From Acetoanaerobium sticklandii (GTDB lineage Bacteria > Bacillota > Clostridia > Peptostreptococcales > Filifactoraceae), in contig NC_014614.1 of NCBI RefSeq assembly GCF_000196455.1, positions 1,472,001-1,536,000 of the forward strand: 64,000 nt of DNA. The letters run 5' to 3'. The first letter of the stretch is position 1. Every line of letters starts with the position of its first letter. A program made the translations under genes and the position numbers. The notes under the pieces are model-generated. The model searched no databases. It saw nothing but the letters and a program-made list of their open reading frames with translations, and was not told the DNA's origin. Shown piece by piece: positions 26,717-35,693 of this stretch.

Positions 26717-27520
26717 CTATCTTCCCATCATATCAATTTTGTTTAATAATTTGTTTTTTGCAATTATTTTTGAAAAGGACACTTTCTCTGCGAATATATG
26801 CATCACAATAAGGAAGACTACAAGAGCAATTTTATAATAAAATGCTAAATCAATGGCAAAGCAGATTCCTAAAAATATACCAAGTAAATTTGAGCCCGTA
26901 TCTCCAAGCATATACTTTGCAGTTAAATCTCCTTTTATATATATAAGACTTAAACATATAAATAATGCAAAATAGTACTGCGTATAAGATATAGATAAAA
27001 AGAATCCAATAATTGCAATTAATATAAACACTTTAGTAGCTCTTCCTGGCCTCAAATCCCACAAATTCATAAAATTAGTAAATAATGAAATTAGTAAAGT
27101 ATTTATAATAATCTCTTGTAGGCTATTGGAAATGCTAAGAGATATATATAATGAAATGCCAAATCCTGCCAAAGCTTTCAGCATTCCTGTAGTAACTTTA
27201 TTTTTAAAGAGCTGCTTTATATGTCCCTTTAATCCTTTGTTAGATTTATCTACTGTACTATCATCCAAATATCCTACAAAAGCCATCAAAATACATCCTA
27301 CTAAAATCAGATTTATGCCAGTATCGTTATAATGTAATTGAAAAAACATAGAAAAAATAATTAATGATGGTATAAAGAAAAGTCCCATTCCGATGGGTAT
27401 TTTTTCTCCCTTGAAATTTTCTTGAAGCATATTTGAATCAAATAGTATGTTATAAATTTGACTAAGAAAAAACTTTCCTGTCATCACTGCTATAACAAAT
27501 CCTATAATAGCGTATTGCAT
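26717..27520 (-). CDS. MraY/WecA-like family 4 glycosyltransferase (membrane)
   Basis: A 267-residue polytopic membrane protein with about eight to nine helices. It shows polyprenyl-phosphate sugar-1-phosphate transferase landmarks: FVGYLDDS (about 81-88), NLWDLRPGRA in place of the usual N-x-x-D-G loop, and MLGDTGSN (about 204-211). It is shorter than MraY (about 320 residues), and the histidine loop of true MraY is not obvious, so the natural substrate is uncertain. It sits between a GT2 enzyme and the DUF3866 gene within the SteAB cluster. Confidence 0.8.
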   Translation of the reverse strand: MQYAIIGFVIAVMTGKFFLSQIYNILFDSNMLQENFKGEKIPIGMGLFFIPSLIIFSMFFQLHYNDTGINLILVGCILMAFVGYLDDSTVDKSNKGLKGHIKQLFKNKVTTGMLKALAGFGISLYISLSISNSLQEIIINTLLISLFTNFMNLWDLRPGRATKVFILIAIIGFFLSISYTQYYFALFICLSLIYIKGDLTAKYMLGDTGSNLLGIFLGICFAIDLAFYYKIALVVFLIVMHIFAEKVSFSKIIAKNKLLNKIDMMGR

Positions 27521-27547
27521 ATCTCTCTCCTTATAAACCTTCTTTAA

Positions 27548-28225
27548 TTAATTCCTAAGCGATTTTTTTATAAGAATCAATATAATATGATAAAATTGTT
27601 TAAATCTATGGATAAAACCGGAAATATTTCTCCCTGTTTCATTGTGAGTCATTACAACAGGAACTTCTTTAATTGTAAAGCCCTTCTTTAAAATATCAAT
27701 AGTCATTCCTACTTCGACTCCATAGCCAAACGGAATCTCTTCTATAATTTCAAGCACTTCTTTTTTAAAAAATCTTTGGCCAGATAACCCACTGTAAATT
27801 TCTTTTCCAGTAAAATATTTAATTCCCGAAAAGGACAATCTCTTTACAAATCCAAATCCACCTTTTTTCTTTGCAGAGGGGAACTGAGCAATAGTCACAT
27901 CAATATTGTCGTACAAAATTGGTTTTATGAGCTTTTCAGCCTCAGACGATGTTTCACCTATATCTCCATCTAAAAAACCAATTATATCATAATTGTCAAT
28001 TACTTTTTTAAGTCCAAAATTTAGCGCATACCCTTTTCCTTTATTGGCTTCATAAGTAAGCAAGTTAACGTTTTTAAACTCCTGAACATATTTTACTGTA
28101 TTATCTGTTGAACCATCATCTATTACAAATAGATCTATATCATAAGGTATGTCCATTATTCCTTTTATTGTATTTCTAATTTGATTTTCCTCATTATACG
28201 CTGGAACTAACACTGCTATTTTCAT
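27548..28225 (-). CDS. Family 2 glycosyltransferase (dolichol-phosphate-mannose-synthase-like)
   Basis: A 225-residue soluble GT-A enzyme. It starts IAVLVPAYNEENQI, has FVIDDGSTDNT (nucleotide-binding) and the FLDGDIGE metal-binding motif (about 83-90), and lacks C-terminal membrane helices. Such enzymes move a sugar from a nucleotide donor, often to a polyprenyl phosphate. Its neighbours, an MraY-like transferase and SteA/SteB, suggest a cell-envelope glycan role; donor and acceptor are unknown. Confidence 0.88.
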   Translation of the reverse strand: MKIAVLVPAYNEENQIRNTIKGIMDIPYDIDLFVIDDGSTDNTVKYVQEFKNVNLLTYEANKGKGYALNFGLKKVIDNYDIIGFLDGDIGETSSEAEKLIKPILYDNIDVTIAQFPSAKKKGGFGFVKRLSFSGIKYFTGKEIYSGLSGQRFFKKEVLEIIEEIPFGYGVEVGMTIDILKKGFTIKEVPVVMTHNETGRNISGFIHRFKQFYHIILILIKKSLRN

Positions 28226-28242
28226 AATTTCACCTTTTTTAT

Positions 28243-29103
28243 TTATTTGTATGTTGGAAACAGTTTACTTGCAGTATCTTTTATACCATAGTTTCCATCT
28301 ACCCCTGATAAAACCACAGATAACGATATTCTTCCTATAGCTTGGTCAACATTATCAACAGTTGAAATTTTAAGGTTTTTAAATTGTTCAATCGAAGAAT
28401 AATTTGCATTTGATTCTTCTGCAAAAACTATTGGAATGTTTTTAGAAGAAATGCTTCTTGCTAAAGCTAAATCTACTTTTTCAACTTTTTCTTTACTTTC
28501 TTCAAGCTCTCCACCTAGTAAAATAACTTGATTGAATGGTTCTTGATTATTCGAAGTTGAAACTATCTTTAGTATCCCCAGTTGTTCAAGTTCAGCTAGT
28601 TTTAAACTGTTGTTCTCTGAAGTTAAGTTTATTATGTAATTAAAAATCTTCTCAGTATCTAGACTGTCTTCAGTGAACAAATCTGGGTATTGAGCTATAG
28701 TTAAGCTATTAAAATTATTTGAATTAATAGTGAGGTAGGTATGAATATTTGCTCCGGATATAGCTGCCCACTGTGATATATCAGAAAAGAAATAATCACC
28801 TGTTGTTTGAATTATTAGAAGGTTCTTATCAACTAATCTATCTTTAATTAAATCTTCATAGTAAGAATTTACAAACTCATTATAAATTTCTATAGATTTA
28901 TCCTTTTCTACTAATTGATTGTTCATTTCGTCATTTTTTACTCTAAGCTCATTAAGTTTCTTATCCATATCATCTACTAATTTTATTTGCTGTTGAGTAA
29001 ATATTTCTGAATTATTGAGATTAAAGCCTATCATTATACCTATGCCTAGTGAAAAAAACACTGCCGCAATAGTTACAATAAAATATTTTATATTGATAAA
29101 CAT
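28243..29103 (-). CDS. SteB/MctB-like membrane protein (copper transporter family)
   Basis: A 286-residue protein with one N-terminal membrane helix (about 6-26; FFSLGIGIMIGF), a coiled coil (about 35-75) and an extracytoplasmic domain ending GVDGNYGIKDTASKLFP. This is the MctB/SteB family: MctB was reported as a mycobacterial outer-membrane copper channel, whereas SteB of Corynebacterium works with SteA in cell-wall assembly at division. The steA gene lies directly upstream with a 13-base gap, so the SteB reading is better here. The symbol is left empty because the family name is debated. Confidence 0.82.
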   Translation of the reverse strand: MFINIKYFIVTIAAVFFSLGIGIMIGFNLNNSEIFTQQQIKLVDDMDKKLNELRVKNDEMNNQLVEKDKSIEIYNEFVNSYYEDLIKDRLVDKNLLIIQTTGDYFFSDISQWAAISGANIHTYLTINSNNFNSLTIAQYPDLFTEDSLDTEKIFNYIINLTSENNSLKLAELEQLGILKIVSTSNNQEPFNQVILLGGELEESKEKVEKVDLALARSISSKNIPIVFAEESNANYSSIEQFKNLKISTVDNVDQAIGRISLSVVLSGVDGNYGIKDTASKLFPTYK

Positions 29104-29116
29104 ATTTTATCCTCCA

Positions 29117-30238
29117 TTAAAAATTCAATAAAATTTTAAGCTGTATTTCCAACAGTTTTATTATCTGCTGCATAGGCTGAGACAGATATATAAGAATCAA
29201 TATTGGAAACATAGCTGCTATAAAAAGCCACCAAACGTATTTTAGTTTTAAACTGCCCTTATAAAGCAAACTAACCCCTTTTGCGTCAATTAATTTATAT
29301 CCTATTTTAAGTCTAACTAGGAATGTACTTGACATCCCCTTTCTGCCTTTTTCTAAGAAATCAATTATATTTGAATGGGTACCTACAGCAACAATCAGCT
29401 CTGCATTATTTTCATATGCTATTAGCATTGCAATATCTTCACTTGTTCCAGGCGAAGGAAGTACAACCGATTCTAATCCAAGTTCTTCAATTCTAGAAAG
29501 ACCAGGAGCCCTTCCATCAGGATAAGCATGGACAACTATTTCCTTTGACTTTTTTAAACATTCATCACTAATACTATCCATATCACCAACAACTAAGTCA
29601 GGGATTAACCCAAACTCCAGTAGAGCATCTGCTCCACCATCTACTCCAACTAATATAGGAGAAACTTCGTCTATGTAAGATCTTATTGTAGATAAATCCT
29701 CTTTGTAATTTTGCCCTCTTACTACAATTAATACATGCTTATTATTAAACTTCGTTTTGAGTGGTGGAATAACTACATCACCTAATATCATTCCTTTTTC
29801 TTTTTTTGCATATTCAATAGTATTATCTATAAATTTTTCAAGTTCCTCTGAAATATTTTCATATGCAAATTTTATCAAACTCTCAACTTTTTCTTTATCA
29901 ATTATCAATCCGTTACAAATTTTTTCTTCATCCTTAAAAATATTCCCATATTCATCAATCTCGATTAAATCACCCTCATCAAGCCTATCCATCAAATCAA
30001 AGTCAACATCTATAATAAATATTCCATTATCTAAAAGAATACTAGGTCCTTTGTTAGGGTATTTTCCGCTAATTGAAGGAGATTGATTTATTATTGCTTT
30101 AATTTTAGAATTTACAAGCGAGTTTGCCGCTATTTCATCTAAGTCTTTGTGGTCAATTATAGCAATTTCACCAGGCTTTATTCTTTTTGCTAAATCTTTA
30201 GTTCTCTTATCTTTAGCTATATTTCCTTTAAACAACAT
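29117..30238 (-). CDS. steA: SteA-like putative cytokinetic protein
   Basis: A 373-residue protein with a thiamin-pyrophosphokinase-like fold (VLIVVRGQNYKEDL; LVGVDGGADALLEFGLIPDLVVGDMDS) and a C-terminal membrane helix (KYVWWLFIAAMFPILILIYL). Corynebacterial SteA acts with SteB in septal cell-wall assembly. The residues GDMDS are reminiscent of the kinase, but true thiamin pyrophosphokinase is shorter and soluble. The ATG at 30238 is chosen since GGAGG lies 8 bases ahead; an earlier ATG at 30265 has no site. It lies between recN and steB. Confidence 0.82.
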   Translation of the reverse strand: MLFKGNIAKDKRTKDLAKRIKPGEIAIIDHKDLDEIAANSLVNSKIKAIINQSPSISGKYPNKGPSILLDNGIFIIDVDFDLMDRLDEGDLIEIDEYGNIFKDEEKICNGLIIDKEKVESLIKFAYENISEELEKFIDNTIEYAKKEKGMILGDVVIPPLKTKFNNKHVLIVVRGQNYKEDLSTIRSYIDEVSPILVGVDGGADALLEFGLIPDLVVGDMDSISDECLKKSKEIVVHAYPDGRAPGLSRIEELGLESVVLPSPGTSEDIAMLIAYENNAELIVAVGTHSNIIDFLEKGRKGMSSTFLVRLKIGYKLIDAKGVSLLYKGSLKLKYVWWLFIAAMFPILILIYLSQPMQQIIKLLEIQLKILLNF

Positions 30239-30308
30239 ATGTATTGCCTCCAATAAACTATGCATATATTAATTGCATTCAAAGCTTATTATATCACATT
30301 ACTCCATA

Positions 30309-30344
30309 GAAAAAATAACAAATAAAACTCCTATTAAGGAGTTT
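30309..30344 (-). terminator. Terminator after recN
   Basis: The minus strand has AAACTCCT-TAAT-AGGAGTTT followed by a T-rich tail. It lies about 12 bases below the recN stop, so steA and the genes beyond may need their own promoter or read-through. Confidence 0.75.
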
Positions 30345-30355
30345 ATATAAGTAAT

Positions 30356-32035
30356 TCAATTTAATTCTATCATTTCTTTTGCATACTTATAGGAAGTAGT
30401 AGAAGTATCATCTCCACTAATCATCTTTGCTATTTCAGATATTCTCTCGTCCTTGCTTAGCTGAGTAATAAATGAATGTGTATTATCGCCACTTTCTAAT
30501 TTCTGTACTGCAAAATGATAATCTCCTTTTGCAGCAATTTGAGGCAAATGTGTAATACAAATGATTTGTCTATGTTTTGATATTTCTTTTAGCTTTTCTC
30601 CCACTACCTTGGCAGCTTTTCCGCTAATTCCAGTATCAATTTCATCAAATACAATAGTTGAAATATTATCAAATGTTGCACTCACCTTTTTCAGCGCAAG
30701 CATGAATCTAGATATTTCTCCTCCTGATGCAATTTTGTTAAAAGGTTTTAGGTCTTCTCCCTTATTGAATGATATCAAAAAAGAAATTGAATCTCTTCCA
30801 TTTATTCCAAATTCAGTTGTATTCTCAAGTTTGATATCAAATTTTGAATTTATCATATCGAGTGATATTAGCTCATCAACAATGGCGCTTTTAAGCTCTG
30901 AAATTCCAATTAAACGCTTTTGAGATATTTTTTTTGAATATTTCTCAAGTTCTATTTCAAGAGATGAAATTTCTTTTTTAAGATCTATAATATTTGAGTC
31001 AATATTTTCTAAATAATTCTTTCTACTGTACATTTCGCCAAGATAATCAAATACCGAATCGATATCCTTGCCATATTTTAAAAGAATTTTATTAATGTCA
31101 CTGTAACGTTGCTTTAAATCTGCAAGTTTTCCATAATCATAACTGAATTTGTCTAGATTATCCCTAATCGTAAGTGTAATATCCTCAAGCTTATAATATA
31201 CTTCGTTAAAACCTTCATACCAGTTATTAATAAGTTCATCAGACTTAGAAAACTTACTTAAAGAATTTTTAAATAAATCTATCTTTTTGAGTATGTTATC
31301 AGAATTTGAATAAGAATCATTATAAATATTATTTATAAGCAAAGAAATTTCCTCTGAATGTTCTAATAAATTTATTTTAGATTCAAGGCCTTCAAATTCC
31401 CCTTTATTTAATTTTGCCTCTTCAATTTCCTTTATTTGATATTTTATAATATCTAGCTCTCTTAGCATAAATGCGTTATCATAAGTAGTTAAAATTTGGC
31501 TAAGCTCTTCTTGCTTTAGTCTATATGACAAAAAAATTTTTTTATAAGAATTATAAACATCATCAGATTTTAAGCTAATAAAATCATCCAATATATTGAG
31601 CTGAGACTCTTTTGTCAATATCTCGGAAAATTCATTTTGACTATGAATTGTTATCATAAGTGAAGTAATTAGACTTAAAAAGCTCCTAGTAACTAATTTG
31701 CCATTTAGTCTACAAGTGCTTTTTCCATCTTCATAAATCTCTCTCCTTAGAATAATCATATCTTCATCTAAATCGATACCCTCTTCGATTAAAAGACTTT
31801 TTATAGCATCTTTATTATTTGATTCTAAATAAAAAATAGCTTCAATAGTCGTCTTTGATTTGTTTTTTCGAATAAATGATTTATCAGCTCTCTTTCCTAG
31901 TGCGAAAAGCAGTGCATCTATGACTATTGATTTTCCTGCACCAGTTTCGCCAGTAAAAATATTAAAGCCTTCAAAAAAATTTATTTTAGAATAATCTATT
32001 AATGCAAAGTCTTTTATACATAGCTCTTTTAACAT
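30356..32035 (-). CDS. recN: DNA repair protein RecN
   Basis: RecN is an SMC-like ATPase that gathers broken DNA ends for recombination. The 559-residue protein has Walker A TGETGAGKSIV (about 29-39), a long central coiled coil, the ABC signature ASGGEISRFMLA and Walker B VFDEIDTGISG near the C-terminus. Start ATG follows CAGGAGACTATTC. It comes 14 bases after argR, the common Firmicutes order argR-recN. Confidence 0.96.
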   Translation of the reverse strand: MLKELCIKDFALIDYSKINFFEGFNIFTGETGAGKSIVIDALLFALGKRADKSFIRKNKSKTTIEAIFYLESNNKDAIKSLLIEEGIDLDEDMIILRREIYEDGKSTCRLNGKLVTRSFLSLITSLMITIHSQNEFSEILTKESQLNILDDFISLKSDDVYNSYKKIFLSYRLKQEELSQILTTYDNAFMLRELDIIKYQIKEIEEAKLNKGEFEGLESKINLLEHSEEISLLINNIYNDSYSNSDNILKKIDLFKNSLSKFSKSDELINNWYEGFNEVYYKLEDITLTIRDNLDKFSYDYGKLADLKQRYSDINKILLKYGKDIDSVFDYLGEMYSRKNYLENIDSNIIDLKKEISSLEIELEKYSKKISQKRLIGISELKSAIVDELISLDMINSKFDIKLENTTEFGINGRDSISFLISFNKGEDLKPFNKIASGGEISRFMLALKKVSATFDNISTIVFDEIDTGISGKAAKVVGEKLKEISKHRQIICITHLPQIAAKGDYHFAVQKLESGDNTHSFITQLSKDERISEIAKMISGDDTSTTSYKYAKEMIELN

Positions 32036-32049
32036 GAATAGTCTCCTGA

Positions 32050-32496
32050 TTAAAGAAGTTTTCCAAATCTTTCTACAAAGCCTGGAATATCTTCTCTATT
32101 TTTCATTAACACAAACACTGTATCTGTTCCGCCTATTGTCCCCAAAATTTCTTTTTCCTCTAAAGAATCAATTACCTTAGCAACTAAATTTCCCGCTCCA
32201 TCAACAGTTTTTAGGCAAATTATATTTTCTGAGTAGTCAATAGATAATAATACTTCTTTAACAAATCTAACTAACTTATCAAATGAGTTTTTATCTGATT
32301 CTCTTAGTGATGCATATTTGTATTCTCCATTTCCTCCTAAAACCTTAACAAGTTTTGGTTCTTTGATGTCCCTTGATATAGTAGCTTGGGTAACTTGAAT
32401 ACCTGCTTTTCCTAATTCAAAAACTAGTTCATCTTGAGTGTCAATTTCATTATTTTCAATAATCTCAAGTATTTTTGCATGTCTTTGTTGTTTCAA
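32050..32496 (-). CDS. argR: Arginine repressor ArgR/AhrC
   Basis: ArgR represses arginine biosynthesis and activates catabolism with arginine as co-repressor. The 148-residue protein has the N-terminal winged helix (TQATISRDIKEPKLVKV) and the C-terminal oligomerisation and arginine-binding domain with GTIGGTDTVFVL. One usual Leu in ISRDIKELKL is Pro here. The start is a TTG behind a strong GGGGGGAG site. The location tlyA-argR-recN is conserved in Gram-positives. Confidence 0.95.
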   Translation of the reverse strand: MKQQRHAKILEIIENNEIDTQDELVFELGKAGIQVTQATISRDIKEPKLVKVLGGNGEYKYASLRESDKNSFDKLVRFVKEVLLSIDYSENIICLKTVDGAGNLVAKVIDSLEEKEILGTIGGTDTVFVLMKNREDIPGFVERFGKLL

Positions 32497-32524
32497 ATTG
32501 CTCCCCCCTTTATTTTTATTGTAA

Positions 32525-33325
32525 TTATAGTAATTGGTTATGCGCCATACCTACTACATCATCAATATCAATATCCTTATTATTTTCACAACTAGCTTTA
32601 AAATGTACTAAAAACTCAATATTTCCTTTAGGTCCAGTAATAGGTGAGTAAGCTAGATTTTGCGCTTCAAGCCCAATCCCTTGAGCGAACATCAATATTT
32701 CTTGTATGACTCTTTTATGGACTGAAGCATCTTTTACTACTCCATTTTTTTTAACTTCTTCTCTTCCTGCTTCAAACTGGGGTTTTATTAAAGCTATAAT
32801 ATCAAATTGTTCTTTTGATATTATCTTCACTAAGACAGGTAGAATTATTTTTAGTGAAATAAAAGATACATCTATACTTGCAAAATTAACATTTTCATTT
32901 TCAAATAAATTAGTGTCTATATATCTAAAATTAGTCCTTTCCATACAAACTACTCTAGAGTCATTTCTAAGTTTCCAATCTAGCTGACCATAACCTACAT
33001 CAATCGAATAGACTTTTTGCGCTCCATTTTGAAGCATACAATCCGTAAATCCTCCCGTTGAAGCACCTATATCTATACACACCTTGTTTTTTAAGTCGAT
33101 GTCAAAATCAGCAATAGCTTTTTCAAGCTTTAATCCACCTCTGCTTACATACTTCAATGCTTCAGATTTTAGATTTATATTTGCATCTTCATCTATTAAA
33201 GTTCCAGCCTTATCACAAACTAAATTATTTACATATACATTTCCAGCCATTATATTTCGCTTTGCTTTTTCTCTAGTCAAACATATATTTTTTTCAACTA
33301 ATAATATATCTAATCTTTTTTTCAT
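32525..33325 (-). CDS. tlyA: TlyA family rRNA (cytidine-2'-O)-methyltransferase
   Basis: TlyA proteins 2'-O-methylate cytidines in 16S and/or 23S rRNA. The 266-residue protein has an N-terminal S4 RNA-binding domain (about 1-65, RLDILLVEKNICLTREKAKR) and an FtsJ-type methyltransferase domain with IDIGASTGGFTDC (about 84-96) and SIDVGYGQLDWKLR. The ATG overlaps the dxs stop codon (ATGA), so the two are coupled. The nadK gene usually found near here is absent. Confidence 0.93.
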   Translation of the reverse strand: MKKRLDILLVEKNICLTREKAKRNIMAGNVYVNNLVCDKAGTLIDEDANINLKSEALKYVSRGGLKLEKAIADFDIDLKNKVCIDIGASTGGFTDCMLQNGAQKVYSIDVGYGQLDWKLRNDSRVVCMERTNFRYIDTNLFENENVNFASIDVSFISLKIILPVLVKIISKEQFDIIALIKPQFEAGREEVKKNGVVKDASVHKRVIQEILMFAQGIGLEAQNLAYSPITGPKGNIEFLVHFKASCENNKDIDIDDVVGMAHNQLL

Positions 33326-35205
33326 GAAATTTCCTCATAACCTTCATTATATCTTATGCACTCAATTATATTTTTGTGTATAGTATTATTGTCTAATCCA
33401 TATTTTGATAGCAATATTTCAGTGTTCCCATGTTCAATAAACTCATCTGGTAATGAAAAAGACTTAAATTTTCCTATATATCCACTATCGAAAAGCTTTT
33501 GTTTTAACTTTGAGCTAAAACCACCTGAATAAACATGATCTTCAAGTGAAAATATATAGTCCATCGTTTCTGATAATTTTTGAATACTTAAATCATCCAT
33601 CGGCTTTATGCATCTAGCATTTACTACAGCAATTTTAATTCCTAATAAAGCCATGCTTTCTCTTATTTTTATAGCAGTTTCTACCATTTTACCAATAGCC
33701 ACAATTGCTATTTTGGTTTCTTCATAAATCCATTCCCACTTCATTAATCTTGAATCTCTAACATGGCTACTCAGATTCACAGCTTTGCCTCTTGGATATC
33801 TTATAGCAAGAGGATGATTATATGAATGCGAAAACTCTATCATATCTTGAAGCTCTATTAAATCTCGAGGCGACATAATTGTGAGATTAGGTATAGTCGA
33901 AAGAAAGCCAATATCAAAAACCCCATGATGAGTTTCTCCATCTTCTCCCACTAATCCTGCTCTATCAATCAATAATGTAACAGGCAAATCTTGCAAAGCC
34001 ACATCGTGTAAAATTTGATCATAGGCCCTTTGCAAAAATGTCGAATAAACTACAAAATATGGCTTTATCCCAGAGGTTGCTAGTCCAGCAGCCAAAGTCA
34101 CAGCATGCTCTTCAGCAATCCCTACATCAATCACTCGTTTAGAATGTTTTTCAAATAATATATCAAGTCCAGTACCACTGATCATAGCCGCTGTAATAGC
34201 AACGCTTTTTGAATCTCTTTCAAAAATACTATTTAGTGTATTTCCTGCTACACTTGAATATGTAAGCTGAGAACTTGAGATTACTCCCTTTGCTATATCA
34301 AATTTGCTTACACCATGATAGTCACTTGGATTATCTTGTGCATATTTATACCCTTTTCCTTTCGTAGTTAAAACATGAAGAATTTTAGGTCCTTCTATAT
34401 TATTTAACTCCTTCAAAGCATGTACAATTGATTTATAATCATGTCCATCTACTGGACCAAAATATTTTATACCCATTTCCTCAAAGAAAGCTCCTGGCAT
34501 TACCATATGCTTCAAGCTATCTTTAATCCTCACTGCAGCATTTGTAGCCTTTACTCCTACAACAGGTACAGAGCTAATAAAATTAATCATGTTTTTAGAG
34601 AATTTTCTATAAGCTTTTGTCATTCTTATATTGTAAAGAGAATTTGATAATCCTCCAACATTCTCACATATAGACATATCATTATCATTTAAAATAACTA
34701 ACATATCAGTATTTGTACTGCCAAGATGGTTTAGCCCCTCTAAAGCTAGCCCGCCTGTTAGCGCTCCATCCCCTATTACTGAAACTACTTTAAATTTATC
34801 TTTACAAAAATCTCTTCCTAGTGCAATTCCAAGTCCAGCTGAAATAGAGGTAGAACTGTGGCCAGTTTCAAAACAATCGTGTACACTTTCTTTTCTTTTA
34901 GGAAATCCACTTAGACCCTCATATTGCCTTAAGGTTGAGAATTTTTCTTTTCTCCCAGTAAGTAACTTATGGACATATGATTGGTGCCCTACATCAAATA
35001 CTATCTTATCTTTAGTTGTATCATATACACTGTGAAGAGCAAGCGTCAACTCAACTACACCTAGGTTAGATGCTAAATGTCCACCTGTTTTTGAAACAGA
35101 TTTTATCAAAAATTTGCGTATCTCTTTTGCTAGCTCATCCATTTCAATTAAAGATAATCTCTTTAAATCACTAGGCTTATTTATATTATCAAGATATTTA
35201 TACAT
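33322..35205 (-). CDS. dxs: 1-deoxy-D-xylulose-5-phosphate synthase
   Basis: Dxs condenses pyruvate and glyceraldehyde 3-phosphate with thiamin diphosphate, the first step of the MEP isoprenoid pathway. From the ATG at 35205 the protein has 627 residues, with SVSKTGGHLASNLGVVELT, the thiamin-binding GDGALTGGLALEGLN...NDND and GEDGETHHGVFD. The ATG at 35223 lacks a ribosome binding site, whereas GAGAG precedes 35205. It lies downstream of ispA, which uses the same pathway. Confidence 0.96.
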   Translation of the reverse strand: MYKYLDNINKPSDLKRLSLIEMDELAKEIRKFLIKSVSKTGGHLASNLGVVELTLALHSVYDTTKDKIVFDVGHQSYVHKLLTGRKEKFSTLRQYEGLSGFPKRKESVHDCFETGHSSTSISAGLGIALGRDFCKDKFKVVSVIGDGALTGGLALEGLNHLGSTNTDMLVILNDNDMSICENVGGLSNSLYNIRMTKAYRKFSKNMINFISSVPVVGVKATNAAVRIKDSLKHMVMPGAFFEEMGIKYFGPVDGHDYKSIVHALKELNNIEGPKILHVLTTKGKGYKYAQDNPSDYHGVSKFDIAKGVISSSQLTYSSVAGNTLNSIFERDSKSVAITAAMISGTGLDILFEKHSKRVIDVGIAEEHAVTLAAGLATSGIKPYFVVYSTFLQRAYDQILHDVALQDLPVTLLIDRAGLVGEDGETHHGVFDIGFLSTIPNLTIMSPRDLIELQDMIEFSHSYNHPLAIRYPRGKAVNLSSHVRDSRLMKWEWIYEETKIAIVAIGKMVETAIKIRESMALLGIKIAVVNARCIKPMDDLSIQKLSETMDYIFSLEDHVYSGGFSSKLKQKLFDSGYIGKFKSFSLPDEFIEHGNTEILLSKYGLDNNTIHKNIIECIRYNEGYEEIS

Positions 35206-35233
35206 AGTTACTCTCTCTTTCATAACTTTTAAA

Positions 35234-35683
35234 TTAAACTACTAAATGTGCAATCAAAATACCTAAGATAGCCCCAGCAAATACTTCTATCGGTGTATGT
35301 CCAATCAGTTCTTTTAATCTCTCTTCATTTAGAGGATCTTTTCTATGTTTTTGAAAATCATCAATAATTGCATTTAGTATTTGAGCTTGTTTTCCTACTG
35401 ATCGTCTTACTCCCGCAGCATCATACATTACTACAAGTGCAAGGACTAGCGAAAGTGCAAACTCAGAAGATTCGTATCCAGAAACTAAACCTACTGCAGT
35501 TGCTAAGCTAGTAACAAATGAAGTATGAGAACTAGGCATACCTCCTGACCCAACAAATCTAGAAGCATCGAATCTGTTTTCAAAAAAATAGGTGAGTACA
35601 ACCTTAATCAATTGAGCTATAAACCAAGCTAAAAAACAAGCTATAAAAACTTGATTATGAATTATTCCATTAAAAAAATTCAA
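35234..35683 (-). CDS. Divergent PAP2 family protein (YuiD/DUF212)
   Basis: A 149-residue membrane protein with about four to five helices, the motif GSGGMPSSHTS (about 46-56) and YDAAGVRRSVGKQAQ, which define the divergent PAP2/DUF212 family related to acid phosphatases and haloperoxidases. The expected role is dephosphorylation of a lipid or polyprenyl phosphate, but that is inference. Start is a TTG behind AGGAGG. It lies between ispA and dxs, which fits an isoprenoid-linked substrate. Confidence 0.85.
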   Translation of the reverse strand: MNFFNGIIHNQVFIACFLAWFIAQLIKVVLTYFFENRFDASRFVGSGGMPSSHTSFVTSLATAVGLVSGYESSEFALSLVLALVVMYDAAGVRRSVGKQAQILNAIIDDFQKHRKDPLNEERLKELIGHTPIEVFAGAILGILIAHLVV

Positions 35684-35693
35684 GATTTACCTC

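Noticed and set aside
28243..29103. Calling this gene a copper transporter by family label
   Set aside because: No metal-binding motif is visible, and the steA partner next to it supports a division/cell-wall role instead.
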